NCBI GenBank assembly: GCA_017987115.1
Contig: JAGNUG010000011.1
Span: 1-55,474, forward strand
Length of the DNA stretch: 55,474 nucleotides
Direction: 5' to 3'
Origin: Flavobacteriales bacterium
Lineage (GTDB): Bacteria > Bacteroidota > Bacteroidia > Flavobacteriales_F > PHOS-HE28
Shown here piece after piece: positions 25,010 through 33,397 of this stretch; the stretch's first letter is position 1, and every line of letters begins with the position of its first letter. Below the pieces are notes generated by a model, which was not told the DNA's origin, ran no database searches, and saw nothing but the letters and a program-made list of their open reading frames with translations. The position numbers were made by a program, and so were the translations under genes.

Positions 25010-25642
25010 TCAGCCCTTAGCGCTTAACAGCACCCGCAGCTCAGCGATCATCATAGCGGTAGCTCCCCAAACGGCATGTCCTTGTAATTCGAAATAAGGT
25101 ACCTGTACGTTACCACCCATGATCTGGATGAACTGCTCTCTATGCTTGATGATATCGGGTAGCAGAATATGATCCAATGGACATTCGATCAGCGAGGCCA
25201 CCTCACGCGGATCTGGCAACAACGGTCCAATTTCCTGCGTGAAACCAACGAAAGGCGTCACCATTAGCCTGCTGGGCGGAATATAAACAGGCGTCAGTTG
25301 GCCCAGTATTTCAATCGTCGCTCCGGCTCCCGTTTCTTCATGGAACTCGCGCAGCGCAGTGGCTTGTAACGAATCGTCCCTTTCCTCCATCTTCCCACCG
25401 GGGAAGGAGATCTGTCCGCTATGCACACCTTCATATTTCGGGCGCTCCATCAGCATGATGTGCGGAACATTGTAACGCGGATAGATCAATGCGAGGACTG
25501 CACTTTCTCGTGGTGGTGGATCCAACAGCCGAGCCTTCTCAATATCCAAACGTTTGTATCCGGATAATTCCAAGAATTCATCATGTCCGGGAAGGTCATT
25601 GGTCAGACCGGATCGTAAACGAGCGTAGATCTCGTCCATCAT
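25010..25642 (-). CDS. NUDIX hydrolase, CoA pyrophosphatase-like
   Basis: 210 residues. The NUDIX box GGKMEERDDSLQATALREFHEETG is complete (written here as the conserved G-x5-E-x7-RExxEE-x-G pattern), with the upstream HSGQISFPGGK typical of the CoA-diphosphatase (NudL/PCD1) clade. It would cleave CoA and derivatives to 3',5'-ADP and phosphopantetheine. The start overlaps the stop of the lipoprotein gene by one base (TAATG). Last gene of the long minus-strand run; it converges on the cyclase gene, with a CTGATC/GATCAG stem between the stops. Confidence 0.85.
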   Translation of the reverse strand: MMDEIYARLRSGLTNDLPGHDEFLELSGYKRLDIEKARLLDPPPRESAVLALIYPRYNVPHIMLMERPKYEGVHSGQISFPGGKMEERDDSLQATALREFHEETGAGATIEILGQLTPVYIPPSRLMVTPFVGFTQEIGPLLPDPREVASLIECPLDHILLPDIIKHREQFIQIMGGNVQVPYFELQGHAVWGATAMMIAELRVLLSAKG

Positions 25643-26139
25643 TAAGACCCCAATTCGCGCAAAAGGTCAGCGGCCTGCTGTTGGTAAGTGTGGTTACGCT
25701 CTGCGATCTTCTTGGCACCGATCCTCGCGCGATCCAACTGATCGCTGCAAACCCAACAGACCACGGTATACCATTCTGCTTCATCTCTGTATTGACCGAG
25801 ATTGCCGTTCTCAACGTGATCCAAAGCAAGTTCCGCATCGTAGGGCTTGTTCAATGCCAAATAGCTACATGCCAAGTACAATTGCGCCGATCGATCATTG
25901 TTGCTTTTTCTCACGAACGCTTTCAGACTCTCAACGGCACCAGTGTAGTCCTTTGAGTTGTATGCTGCCATTCCTTCAAAGAATAGAGCATTATACCGGT
26001 TGGGGATACGGTTCGGATTCAGATCCGGATAGGGTGTGAATATGCGCTGGCAAAGGTCACCTTCCACTGTTGGTGTCGCACAACTCCAAAAACCTAGGAA
26101 CAATGTGGTGAGAAATAAAAAGGGGATCGATCTCTTCAT
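25642..26139 (-). CDS. TPR-like lipoprotein
   Basis: 165 residues from the ATG at 26139, chosen because it gives a lipoprotein signal (FLTTLFLGFWSC). An ORF upstream extension of 21 residues overlaps the signal peptidase gene and is unlikely. The mature part has two to three TPR-type helix pairs (YNALFFEGMAAYNSKDYTGAVESL, AQLYLACSYLALNKPYDAELAL). Probably an inner- or outer-membrane-anchored scaffold; the partner is unknown. Translationally coupled to the NUDIX gene (1-nt overlap). Confidence 0.8.
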   Translation of the reverse strand: MKRSIPFLFLTTLFLGFWSCATPTVEGDLCQRIFTPYPDLNPNRIPNRYNALFFEGMAAYNSKDYTGAVESLKAFVRKSNNDRSAQLYLACSYLALNKPYDAELALDHVENGNLGQYRDEAEWYTVVCWVCSDQLDRARIGAKKIAERNHTYQQQAADLLRELGS

Positions 26140-26179
26140 GCTTGGCAAAAATACCCCGTGGATCCAATCAGGTGCTACC

Positions 26180-27058
26180 TTATTTCGATCCGGATGCGCC
26201 ATTGCTCATAATGACCGGTCCACCAACCCCGATAACATGATCAGCAGGAAGAAATCCCCAGTAGCGGGAATCCGAGCTATTGTGCCTTGCATCTCCTAGA
26301 ACGAAGTAGTGATCACGTTCAACAACATAGGTGGTCAATGGCTTGCCGTCCAATAATAATGTGCTACCATCAGTGGATAATTCATGCCCTTCGTATTTGC
26401 TGATCAGGCGGTCATAGAGCGGTAAATTGTCAATAGTGATGCTGATCGTATCGCCCTTCCCCGGGATCTTTAGCGGGCCGTACTCATCGGAATTCCAACT
26501 GAAGCGAGGATTGAACGGGAAAATGTGACGCGGAGATCCGCTGGCATTGCTCATTGGTTCAACATTAACCACATCCGGGTGTTCCAGAACTTCCTTAGCC
26601 AATACAGTGTTCAACGGGACCTCAATGAACATCCGACCGTGTTGCACCGATCCCTGCTCGAGGCCCAAGTAATCCAACAAGGCATCAGGCGAACGCCCTT
26701 CTTTCAAGCGTACCAGGTAACTGAATGTTCCTGTGGATGGAAATTCTTCCTCTGTTCCGTTAATGGATGATCGACCTTTTCGGATCATGACAATATCCCC
26801 CGGAATTCCGACGACACGCTTCACAAGTAGCGGCCTGTTGCTCTTGGTCAGGTCATCGCGTAAAGGATCACGAAACACAACTATGTCGTTCCGCTCAATA
26901 CCAGTCCATAAAGGCCAGCGCCATACCATGAGCAGATCACCCGGTTTCAACGTAGCGAACATGCTTGTGCTTTGTACAGTAACCCATCGCAGCACGAAAA
27001 AGTGAATTAGGACGAGTGCTATGAACGCGTGGAATAGTGCACGCAACCAAGGGTTCAA
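26180..27058 (-). CDS. lepB: Signal peptidase I (second paralogue)
   Basis: 292 residues, S26 family. One N-terminal membrane helix (residues ~8-24), catalytic Ser32 in VQSTSMFATL, general-base Lys80 in LLVKRVVGIPGD, and the conserved GDARHNSSDSRYWGFLP near the end. It removes signal peptides at the outer face of the inner membrane. A ~100-residue insertion lies between the IPGD and C-terminal boxes, a Bacteroidota feature also present in the adjacent paralogue. The two lepB genes are 121 nt apart on the same strand, so this is a local duplication with divergence. Confidence 0.9.
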   Translation of the reverse strand: MNPWLRALFHAFIALVLIHFFVLRWVTVQSTSMFATLKPGDLLMVWRWPLWTGIERNDIVVFRDPLRDDLTKSNRPLLVKRVVGIPGDIVMIRKGRSSINGTEEEFPSTGTFSYLVRLKEGRSPDALLDYLGLEQGSVQHGRMFIEVPLNTVLAKEVLEHPDVVNVEPMSNASGSPRHIFPFNPRFSWNSDEYGPLKIPGKGDTISITIDNLPLYDRLISKYEGHELSTDGSTLLLDGKPLTTYVVERDHYFVLGDARHNSSDSRYWGFLPADHVIGVGGPVIMSNGASGSK

Positions 27059-27179
27059 GGCTAACCAGCGCTTGTAGAATGAACGCGTTATTGGAGTTTG
27101 ATTATCGATGATCGGAGTTTGCCATCAACGGAATTCGGGGCCTGATCGACCCAGGATCAAAACTATGACAACGAACGAC

Positions 27180-28736
27180 CTACTTCACCAGCGTGAACAG
27201 GCGTTTCCAACGGATACCCGTGTACGGATCCTTTGTGAACCAGACCAGTACCGCCTTACCAACAACATGGTCATGCGGTACATAGCCCCAGAAACGGGCA
27301 TCTTGTGAGCGGTGGCGGTTATCGCCCATGAGCCAGAAATAATCCTGCTTGAAGGTGTAGCTGGTCGCAGGTGAACCATTGATGTAGATCGTGCCATTCT
27401 TCACTTCCAGGTCATTGCCCTCATACAGGTCAATGATCCGCTTGTATAACGGAAGCACCTTCAGGTCCAATTGCACCGTAGCTCCTTCTTCAGGAATATA
27501 GATCGGACCGAAATTATCCTCGCTCCAGTCGTATTGCGGATCATTCGGGAAGTAGGGTAGGACATGTCCGGAGCCGGTATAGCCTTTCGGATGGTTCTGT
27601 CGGGTCAGTGGTCCGAAGAATGCGTTTCCATCCAGTAACGGCAGCTGATCCTTTGTGAGTGCGATATTGATCACACCCCGGGTCGGTGTGCCTGATAGAT
27701 CGCCCATGGAAATGTCGTATTGCTCCTTCAACATTTTTTCACCACGATCATTGATGTTCGCTTTCAATTCAGCATCATAACCGAACTGCGCTTGGTCGTA
27801 GAAACTCTCTTTTACACCGTTGATGTAAACGTAACCATCCCTGACTTCCAGCGAATCGCCTGCAATACCTACACAGCGTTTGATATAGTTCTCGCGCTTA
27901 TCGATCGGCCTTACAAGAATGTCGCCCATGGGCGTTTGCACCTGTCGATCGCCGACCATATTGGGCAATCGGAAATTCGGGTTGTGTATTTTCTCCCGGC
28001 CATTATCTCGCACAAGCTGGTAGTAGCTCTGGTTCTGAAAATTTGCAACGACCGTATCTCCCTCCGGGAAGTTGAATACCAACGCATCACCGCGCTGCGG
28101 AGAGCCGAAACCCGGTAACCTCCGATATGGTTGAGTGAACCAATTCACGAAAGAGGGCGTGCTTGCCGTTAGTGGCATGGTATGATGGGTGAACGGGAAC
28201 GTCATTGGTGTGATCGGCATCCGCGGACCATAACTCAATTTACTCACGAACAAATAATCGCCTACCAACAGGCTTTTCTCCATGGAAGGGGTCGGAATGG
28301 TGAACGCTTCGAAGGTGTAGGTGCGGAACACGGTGGCAACGATCACGGCGAACAGAATGGCATCGCCCCATTGGCCCAGCATTCCTCGTTTACGATCCGC
28401 TACAGGGATAGGACCTAAATATTTCTTATCACTGAAAACCAACTGCGGGATCTTCACCCAGGGCAAGAAGGTCATGATGACGTGATCCTTGAAATCGCGT
28501 TCACCGAGAACAATGGAAATGTTCACGTTCATGATGATGAACATCAGCAAATTCACTCCTGGTACAATGAACAGGAAGACCCACCACCACGGCTTGCCGC
28601 AGATCTGGAGCCATACAATAATGTTGTAAACCGGCACGAATGCTGCCCAGGCAGGCTTACCCGCTTTCTGGAACAATTTCCAAAGACAGGCCAATACAAC
28701 TGCGAAATAGGAGAAGAGAAAAATGTAGGGGATCAT
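27180..28736 (-). CDS. lepB: Signal peptidase I with N-terminal membrane domain
   Basis: 518 residues, much longer than E. coli LepB (324). Residues 1-100 carry three hydrophobic segments (YIFLFSYFAVVLACLW, FVPVYNIIVWL, WWVFLFIVPGVNLLMFII) of the DUF5684 type, then another helix at ~125-140 leads into the S26 domain. Catalytic Ser151 is in IPTPSM, Lys286 in NYIKRCVGIAGD, and the last box is GDNRHRSQDARFWGYVP. A long insertion (~330-440) separates the boxes. Gene order after dapB matches other Bacteroidota. A 12-nt palindrome AGGATCGATCCT lies upstream at 28776-28787. Confidence 0.92.
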   Translation of the reverse strand: MIPYIFLFSYFAVVLACLWKLFQKAGKPAWAAFVPVYNIIVWLQICGKPWWWVFLFIVPGVNLLMFIIMNVNISIVLGERDFKDHVIMTFLPWVKIPQLVFSDKKYLGPIPVADRKRGMLGQWGDAILFAVIVATVFRTYTFEAFTIPTPSMEKSLLVGDYLFVSKLSYGPRMPITPMTFPFTHHTMPLTASTPSFVNWFTQPYRRLPGFGSPQRGDALVFNFPEGDTVVANFQNQSYYQLVRDNGREKIHNPNFRLPNMVGDRQVQTPMGDILVRPIDKRENYIKRCVGIAGDSLEVRDGYVYINGVKESFYDQAQFGYDAELKANINDRGEKMLKEQYDISMGDLSGTPTRGVINIALTKDQLPLLDGNAFFGPLTRQNHPKGYTGSGHVLPYFPNDPQYDWSEDNFGPIYIPEEGATVQLDLKVLPLYKRIIDLYEGNDLEVKNGTIYINGSPATSYTFKQDYFWLMGDNRHRSQDARFWGYVPHDHVVGKAVLVWFTKDPYTGIRWKRLFTLVK

Positions 28737-28864
28737 AGCTGATGGCGAGTGGTCGAATAGCCCATTAAGGAATAGAGGATCGATCCTTTATGTAAATGGT
28801 TCAGGTCACGAATATCCGGAGTTTCAAATGGATAGCGTTGCAAATAACGGACAGCGAACGCAAG

Positions 28865-29638
28865 TCAGGCTTGATCGAGCACGTCATCCATGTTAAAAAA
28901 GCCTTGTTTTCCTACAAGCCATTCAGCCGCTATGACCGCACCCATAGCAAAACCACTACGATCAAAAGCTTCATGCGAGATCACGATCCGGTCGTTCCCA
29001 CTGGTCCAACTCACAGCATGTTTGCCGGTTACTTCACCTTTACGTTCACTATGAATGGGCACTGGTTTGGCTTTTTGGACATTGGGATCTGGTTTATGAT
29101 CTTCGGCATTGTTAGAGGGCGCGAGATCTCGCGCCCCTACAATGCCTTCTTTTAATTCAAACCCGGAATAGGCCTTCGTTTTCAGGTCGATGTCCCGCGC
29201 CAATGTGATCGCCGTTCCGCTAGGAGCATCCAATTTGTGGATGTGGTGGATCTCGTCGATATGGGTAGCATATTCCGGCCTGTTGTCCATCAACCCGGCC
29301 AACATGCGATTGACCCGAAAGAAAAGATTCACGCCGATGCTGAAGTTACTCGCCCAAAGCAGCGAACCCTTCTTATCTCCGACATGCTTACGAACAGTAT
29401 TCATTTGATCATACCAACCCGTGGTGCCTACCACAACAGGCACACCGTGTTCAAGGCATAGATCCATGTTGGCCAATGTCTTGTCCGGTGTACTGAACTC
29501 AATGGCAACATCAGCACCAGTGGGCGCAGTACCCGCATTAGCGCCGGTGACGCGCAGCACAACTTCATGACCGCGTCCAACCGCAACCTCTTCTATGGCT
29601 TTACCCATTTTGCCATAACCGTAAAGGGCGATCTTCAT
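28865..29638 (-). CDS. dapB: 4-hydroxy-tetrahydrodipicolinate reductase
   Basis: 257 residues from the ATG at 29638 (MKIALYGYGKMG, the NAD(P)-binding glycine motif); a longer frame exists but gives no conserved residues. It makes tetrahydrodipicolinate for lysine and peptidoglycan. The substrate and catalytic segment IDEIHHIHKLDAPSGTA is intact (His pair, Lys and the DAPSGTA loop), and the C-terminal GFALGAVxAAEW-type motif is present (GFAMGAVIAAEWL). Between ELKE and NNAED is an extra ~12-residue stretch encoded by a palindromic repeat (29107-29144). This falls in a variable loop, so activity is probably kept. Confidence 0.93.
   Translation of the reverse strand: MKIALYGYGKMGKAIEEVAVGRGHEVVLRVTGANAGTAPTGADVAIEFSTPDKTLANMDLCLEHGVPVVVGTTGWYDQMNTVRKHVGDKKGSLLWASNFSIGVNLFFRVNRMLAGLMDNRPEYATHIDEIHHIHKLDAPSGTAITLARDIDLKTKAYSGFELKEGIVGARDLAPSNNAEDHKPDPNVQKAKPVPIHSERKGEVTGKHAVSWTSGNDRIVISHEAFDRSGFAMGAVIAAEWLVGKQGFFNMDDVLDQA
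29107..29144. repeat. REP/MITE-like palindrome inside dapB
   Basis: A 38-nt near-perfect inverted repeat: CATTGTTAGA, a 20-bp perfect core (GGGCGCGAGA and its complement, 29117-29136), then CCTACAATG. Short GC-rich palindromes flanked by TTGTAG/CTACAA are common as dispersed repeats. It is in frame with dapB and encodes part of GIVGARDLAPSNN. Confidence 0.7.
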
Positions 29639-29700
29639 TGGAGTTTCCAGTGTGAAATTCGTGTGATCGCCGAAGGTAGTGGGAACTCCGGTTTCATAGT

Positions 29701-30621
29701 TCAATCCTCGATACGTACAACCTTGTCGAACCCTATGGCGCGATCATCCAAGGACCAAAGACGAATAAAATAGGTGCCTACCGTGAGGTCAGAAAGATCG
29801 GCATTATTCCCAATGCCTTCGAGGCGCTTTTTTCCAATGGCATCAAACACCTCGTAGCGAAGAATCGCCTCACCGAAATGTACAGAATTGGACGTAGGAT
29901 TCGGAAAAAGAACGAAGTCATTTTTCATATGGTTGGCAGTAATTCCGGTGATCGACGCACAAATACCTTCTCCATATACGGGAGTACCGTTCTCCTTGAC
30001 ACATTCCAACGATAGGAAGTGCGATAATCCGAATTGTACGTCCAGAGGGTGAAATGGACCTGAAGACCCTCCTATTCCCTCAATTATTGATCGTGTTCCA
30101 ACGAAGTCTTCCAACGAATCAACAACGAATCGCTTTCGGTAACTACCATTAATATCGACCGAATCGATCAAGATCACGTTAGCCCATCCAGGGTAGTCTG
30201 AAACGGGTGCATTAGGAAAGCTACTTGGATAAGGTATTGAATCGCCAACTTCTACGTTGAAGTCATAGATCAAATATTCTTCAATCGGTTCGATAAGTAC
30301 ATAGACGCGTTTATCCTGTTCTCGAACAAAATGTGCAATACCGTTCGCATACGATGAGTTATTACAGTTCATGGATAAAATGGAAGATTGAGAATAGCGC
30401 TCCTGCCGCCTGATCACTTGATACGATTGACCATTGAGGATCGTATCACCACCAATAAAGTAAGTATCGGTATAGATGTCTTCGCACTGAGCGTCCACGG
30501 TGCCTCGAAACATGGTTGTCCATTGCCGGCTTGGTTCCCCAAAGAGCGGAACGAATGCCTGAGCGAAGCCATCTGTTACATACAAAATGATCGCAAGTGA
30601 AAGAAGCACAGCACTACGCAT
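29701..30621 (-). CDS. T9SS-sorted secreted protein of unknown function
   Basis: 306 residues from the ATG at 30621, which gives MRSAVLLSLAIILYVTDGFAQ as signal peptide; a longer frame upstream overlaps the DUF5683 gene. The body contains DTILNGQSYQVIRRQE, VEVGDSIPYP and RFVVDSLEDFVGTRSIIEGIG, paralogous to the 12943 protein. The C-terminus is a type A T9SS sorting domain (LFPNPTSNSVHFG ... LTVGTYFIRLW). It lies between DUF5683 and dapB, genes that usually adjoin in related genomes, so it looks like a later insertion into the block. Confidence 0.8.
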   Translation of the reverse strand: MRSAVLLSLAIILYVTDGFAQAFVPLFGEPSRQWTTMFRGTVDAQCEDIYTDTYFIGGDTILNGQSYQVIRRQERYSQSSILSMNCNNSSYANGIAHFVREQDKRVYVLIEPIEEYLIYDFNVEVGDSIPYPSSFPNAPVSDYPGWANVILIDSVDINGSYRKRFVVDSLEDFVGTRSIIEGIGGSSGPFHPLDVQFGLSHFLSLECVKENGTPVYGEGICASITGITANHMKNDFVLFPNPTSNSVHFGEAILRYEVFDAIGKKRLEGIGNNADLSDLTVGTYFIRLWSLDDRAIGFDKVVRIED

Positions 30622-30649
30622 GACCAGAAGTTTAGTACAAGGTAAGCAA

Positions 30650-31294
30650 CTACCGGAACGCAAACCCCACACTAACCCCCACAGCACCTTGAGACAAAGC
30701 GGGTAGGGAAGGACCTAGTTCCATGCTCAGGTCCGGGCTTACATCGAAACGCACGAAATGCGCATCAACGCTGGCATCGATGATGTTCAATGCATAAACA
30801 GCCCCAATTGCGATATAGCTCAGATCACGCCAACGGCGATAGGTATCCACTACGTTCAGGACCTGGCCAGCGCTCACGGAGCCATTGAATTCATCAATGG
30901 TCGTCGGGTCATTGTCCACAATAGCGATGTATGCATCCTTGTACCGACGATATTGCTTGGTGTTCTCCGCAATGAAATACGCACTCACACCCAGACCGGC
31001 CCAGACGATGGGTGCTTTCCAGTACTTGCGGTTGTATATCTGGCCGGCCCCAGGAACTAAAGCACTTAAGATCGAGGCTTTTTTGGGTGAATGTCGTTCT
31101 TGCCACGTAAGCGAATCTTTCGGCATGCTCGTTATCTCGGCAACGACCTTTTCATCGGCGAAGGGTTCTACCGTTCTCAACTGCGTATCCGCACTGTCCG
31201 CGATCAGTTCCACGCCAACGCTATCGACCTGCGCAAAAATCGGGGTCGCGAAGACCACCAATGCAATAAGAGCGAATATGATCAGACGAAACAC
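30650..31294 (-). CDS. DUF5683 outer-surface protein
   Basis: 214 residues from a GTG start (no other start precedes the signal peptide RLIIFALIALVVFATPIFAQ). The family core HSPKKASILSALVPGAGQIYNRKYWKAPIVWAGLG is present, followed by two membrane segments. DUF5683 is a Bacteroidota protein regularly encoded next to parAB and dapB; its function is unknown, but its position suggests a role in the cell envelope linked to chromosome partition or division. It begins 50 nt after the parB stop. Confidence 0.85.
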   Translation of the reverse strand: MFRLIIFALIALVVFATPIFAQVDSVGVELIADSADTQLRTVEPFADEKVVAEITSMPKDSLTWQERHSPKKASILSALVPGAGQIYNRKYWKAPIVWAGLGVSAYFIAENTKQYRRYKDAYIAIVDNDPTTIDEFNGSVSAGQVLNVVDTYRRWRDLSYIAIGAVYALNIIDASVDAHFVRFDVSPDLSMELGPSLPALSQGAVGVSVGFAFR

Positions 31295-31344
31295 GGCACA
31301 AAGATCGGACTAATGGAACGAAAGCCGATCAGTGGAAATTGCGA

Positions 31345-32220
31345 TCAACCTTGCACGACACGGAGGATCCTGCGGAGTTCGTCGTCGTTCTTGAATGTGA
31401 TCTCGATCTTGCCCTTACCCTCGTTGTTCTGTTTCACCACAACACGGCTACCGATAAGGTCTGCCAGCTGTTTGCTCAATTCCTTGTTCGGTCGAGCAGC
31501 GGTACCGGAACCTTTCTTCGCTCCGGAATTGCGTGCAAGCTCTTCGACCTGTCGTACGCTAAGCTGACTTTCGATGATCCGATTGAACAGGTCCACTTGT
31601 TTCACCGGATCATGGATCGCGATGAGTGCGCGCGCATGGCCCATACCAATGCTGCGTTGGCGCAGACCCAGCTGAACCTCTGGCGGAAGCTTTAACAACC
31701 GGAGATAGTTGGTTACTGTTGCCCGGTCCTTACCAACCTTTTCGCTCAATTGTTCATGCGTAAGGTTCACTTCATCCACCAACCGCTGGAAACTAATGGC
31801 AACCTCAATGGCATCCAGTTCTTCACGCTGGATATTCTCCACCAACGCCATCTCCAACATGGCTTCGTCATTGGCCACACGAATATATGCTGGCACTTCG
31901 ATCAGACCGGCCAATTGCGAGGCGCGGAAACGACGCTCGCCACTGATCAACTGATATCGATCATACCCGAGTTTACGAAGCGTAACAGGCTGTATTACGC
32001 CCAATTCGCGAATGCTCTGGGCAAGTTCGGAAAGCGCTTCATCACTGAAATGCGTACGCGGTTGGAACGGATTCGGTTCAATATGCTCGATCAGGATCGA
32101 TCCGATCGGGCCAGCACTGCGCGGTGCAGCACCAACATTGGAAATAGGAGAACTTGCAATATCCGTGGAGGGATCCTCCAAAAGCGCACTTAATCCGCGG
32201 CCGAGACTTTTCTTTTTCAT
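31345..32220 (-). CDS. parB: Chromosome-partitioning protein ParB
   Basis: 291 residues. The N-terminal ParB/Srx domain has IEPNPFQPR and the CTP-binding SGERRFRASQLAG box (residues ~80-95), then a helix-turn-helix region (LTHEQLSEKVGKDRATVTNYLRLL) and a C-terminal dimerisation domain rich in Lys and Glu. It loads on parS and spreads near the origin. The start overlaps the parA stop by 4 nt (ATGA). No parS-like 16-mer (TGTTTCACGTGAAACA type) was noticed in this window. Confidence 0.95.
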   Translation of the reverse strand: MKKKSLGRGLSALLEDPSTDIASSPISNVGAAPRSAGPIGSILIEHIEPNPFQPRTHFSDEALSELAQSIRELGVIQPVTLRKLGYDRYQLISGERRFRASQLAGLIEVPAYIRVANDEAMLEMALVENIQREELDAIEVAISFQRLVDEVNLTHEQLSEKVGKDRATVTNYLRLLKLPPEVQLGLRQRSIGMGHARALIAIHDPVKQVDLFNRIIESQLSVRQVEELARNSGAKKGSGTAARPNKELSKQLADLIGSRVVVKQNNEGKGKIEITFKNDDELRRILRVVQG

Positions 32221-33038
32221 GATCCCACTTCTTCCTCAACTGCTAACGTCCGCTCCTCATTCGGTATCCGGGTAAGGCTGTTCTTCTGAAGAACCTCACG
32301 TGCCAAATTCAAATAATTCACGGCACCCTTACTGCTTGCATCATGCATAATGATCGTTTGGCCATGGCTTGGAGCCTCACCCAGCGCAACATTGCGGTGG
32401 ATCACCGTATCGAACACCAACTGCTGGAAATGGGTTTTCACTTCGTCAACAACTTGGTTCGCCAGACGTAGGCGGCTATCGTACATCGTAAGCAACATGC
32501 CTTCGATCACCAATTCCGGATTCAAGCGCTGTTGTACGATCTTGATGGTGTTCAACAATTTGCCAAGACCTTCCAATGCAAAATACTCGCACTGTACGGG
32601 AACGATCACGCTGTCGCTCGCCGTTAGACTGTTCACCGTTACCAAGCCGAGGGATGGGGAGCAATCGATGATGATGAAATCGTAAAGCTCCCGTAAAGGT
32701 TCCAGAACGGCTTTCAACTGTTGTTCACGGTCGCGCATATCGATCATCTCGATCTCAGCACCGACCAGATCAATGTGTCCGGGCAGTATATCCAAATTCG
32801 GGTTATCCGTATTCAGGATCACATCCGTCGCTGGAATGTTGTTCACAATGCATTCATAGATGCTTGCTTTCACAGTGCGCGGATCATATCCAACACCGCT
32901 GGTAGCGTTCGCTTGCGGGTCTGCATCCACCAACAGCGTTCTGCGTTCCAGCACACCCAAACAGGCAGCCATGTTGATCGCAGTCGTGGTTTTCCCAACG
33001 CCGCCTTTCTGATTTACGATTGATATGATCTTCGCCAT
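32217..33038 (-). CDS. parA: Chromosome-partitioning ATPase ParA
   Basis: 273 residues from the ATG at 33038 (MAKIISIVNQKGGVGKTT); a 37-codon upstream extension has no similarity and is discarded. It has the deviant Walker A KGGVGKTT, a DADPQANAT motif, and DFIIIDCSPSLGLVTVN. It is a Soj-type ATPase that partitions ParB-parS complexes on the nucleoid. A promoter-like TAATCTTG lies about 54 nt upstream (33092-33099, minus strand). Confidence 0.96.
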   Translation of the reverse strand: MAKIISIVNQKGGVGKTTTAINMAACLGVLERRTLLVDADPQANATSGVGYDPRTVKASIYECIVNNIPATDVILNTDNPNLDILPGHIDLVGAEIEMIDMRDREQQLKAVLEPLRELYDFIIIDCSPSLGLVTVNSLTASDSVIVPVQCEYFALEGLGKLLNTIKIVQQRLNPELVIEGMLLTMYDSRLRLANQVVDEVKTHFQQLVFDTVIHRNVALGEAPSHGQTIIMHDASSKGAVNYLNLAREVLQKNSLTRIPNEERTLAVEEEVGS

Positions 33039-33397
33039 GTGTGAGCTTTTTCTTTGATGATTAAACGTTGGCCCAACGCTTAAGAACGGCGCAAGATTAC
33101 CGCCCATCGTCCGTACTTCGTAATCCACATGCCGTGTACTTTTGAACATTCTGACGGTGAACTGGAAATTCGCCGTTCACTAACTCCCTGATGTGCTAAG
33201 CAGGTACTATCGTCGCATTGACGAAAATGGGCTGTTGAAAGATCTTTCGGGGATGCATGGCGGATCGGACCACGAAGACACGGGACATGACTTCAAGTGT
33301 CGATGGTGTGCGATTTTCGTAAGGATCGTGGGAACAAAAAGGAGGTTCATCTCTACGAGCGGAACGTTCCATGAATAGCAGAATTCCTAAGTTCCGC
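33039..33397 (-). other. Intergenic spacer upstream of parA
   Basis: About 360 nt between the kup stop and the parA start. A TAATCTTG box (7 of 8 to TAnnTTTG, minus strand) at 33092-33099 is a possible parA promoter, but no TTG box lies at the right distance. A GTGAAC/GTTCAC stem with a 12-nt loop is near 33155-33180. Open frames here lack start context and family similarity, so I see no gene. Confidence 0.5.

Noticed and set aside
26146-26153. TATTTTTG box (minus strand) before the TPR lipoprotein
   Set aside because: It fits TAnnTTTG but ends only 6 nt from the start codon and lacks a TTG at the right distance, so it is probably chance.
31345-33149. parS sites near parAB
   Set aside because: No palindrome resembling TGTTTCACGTGAAACA was noticed in or beside the genes.
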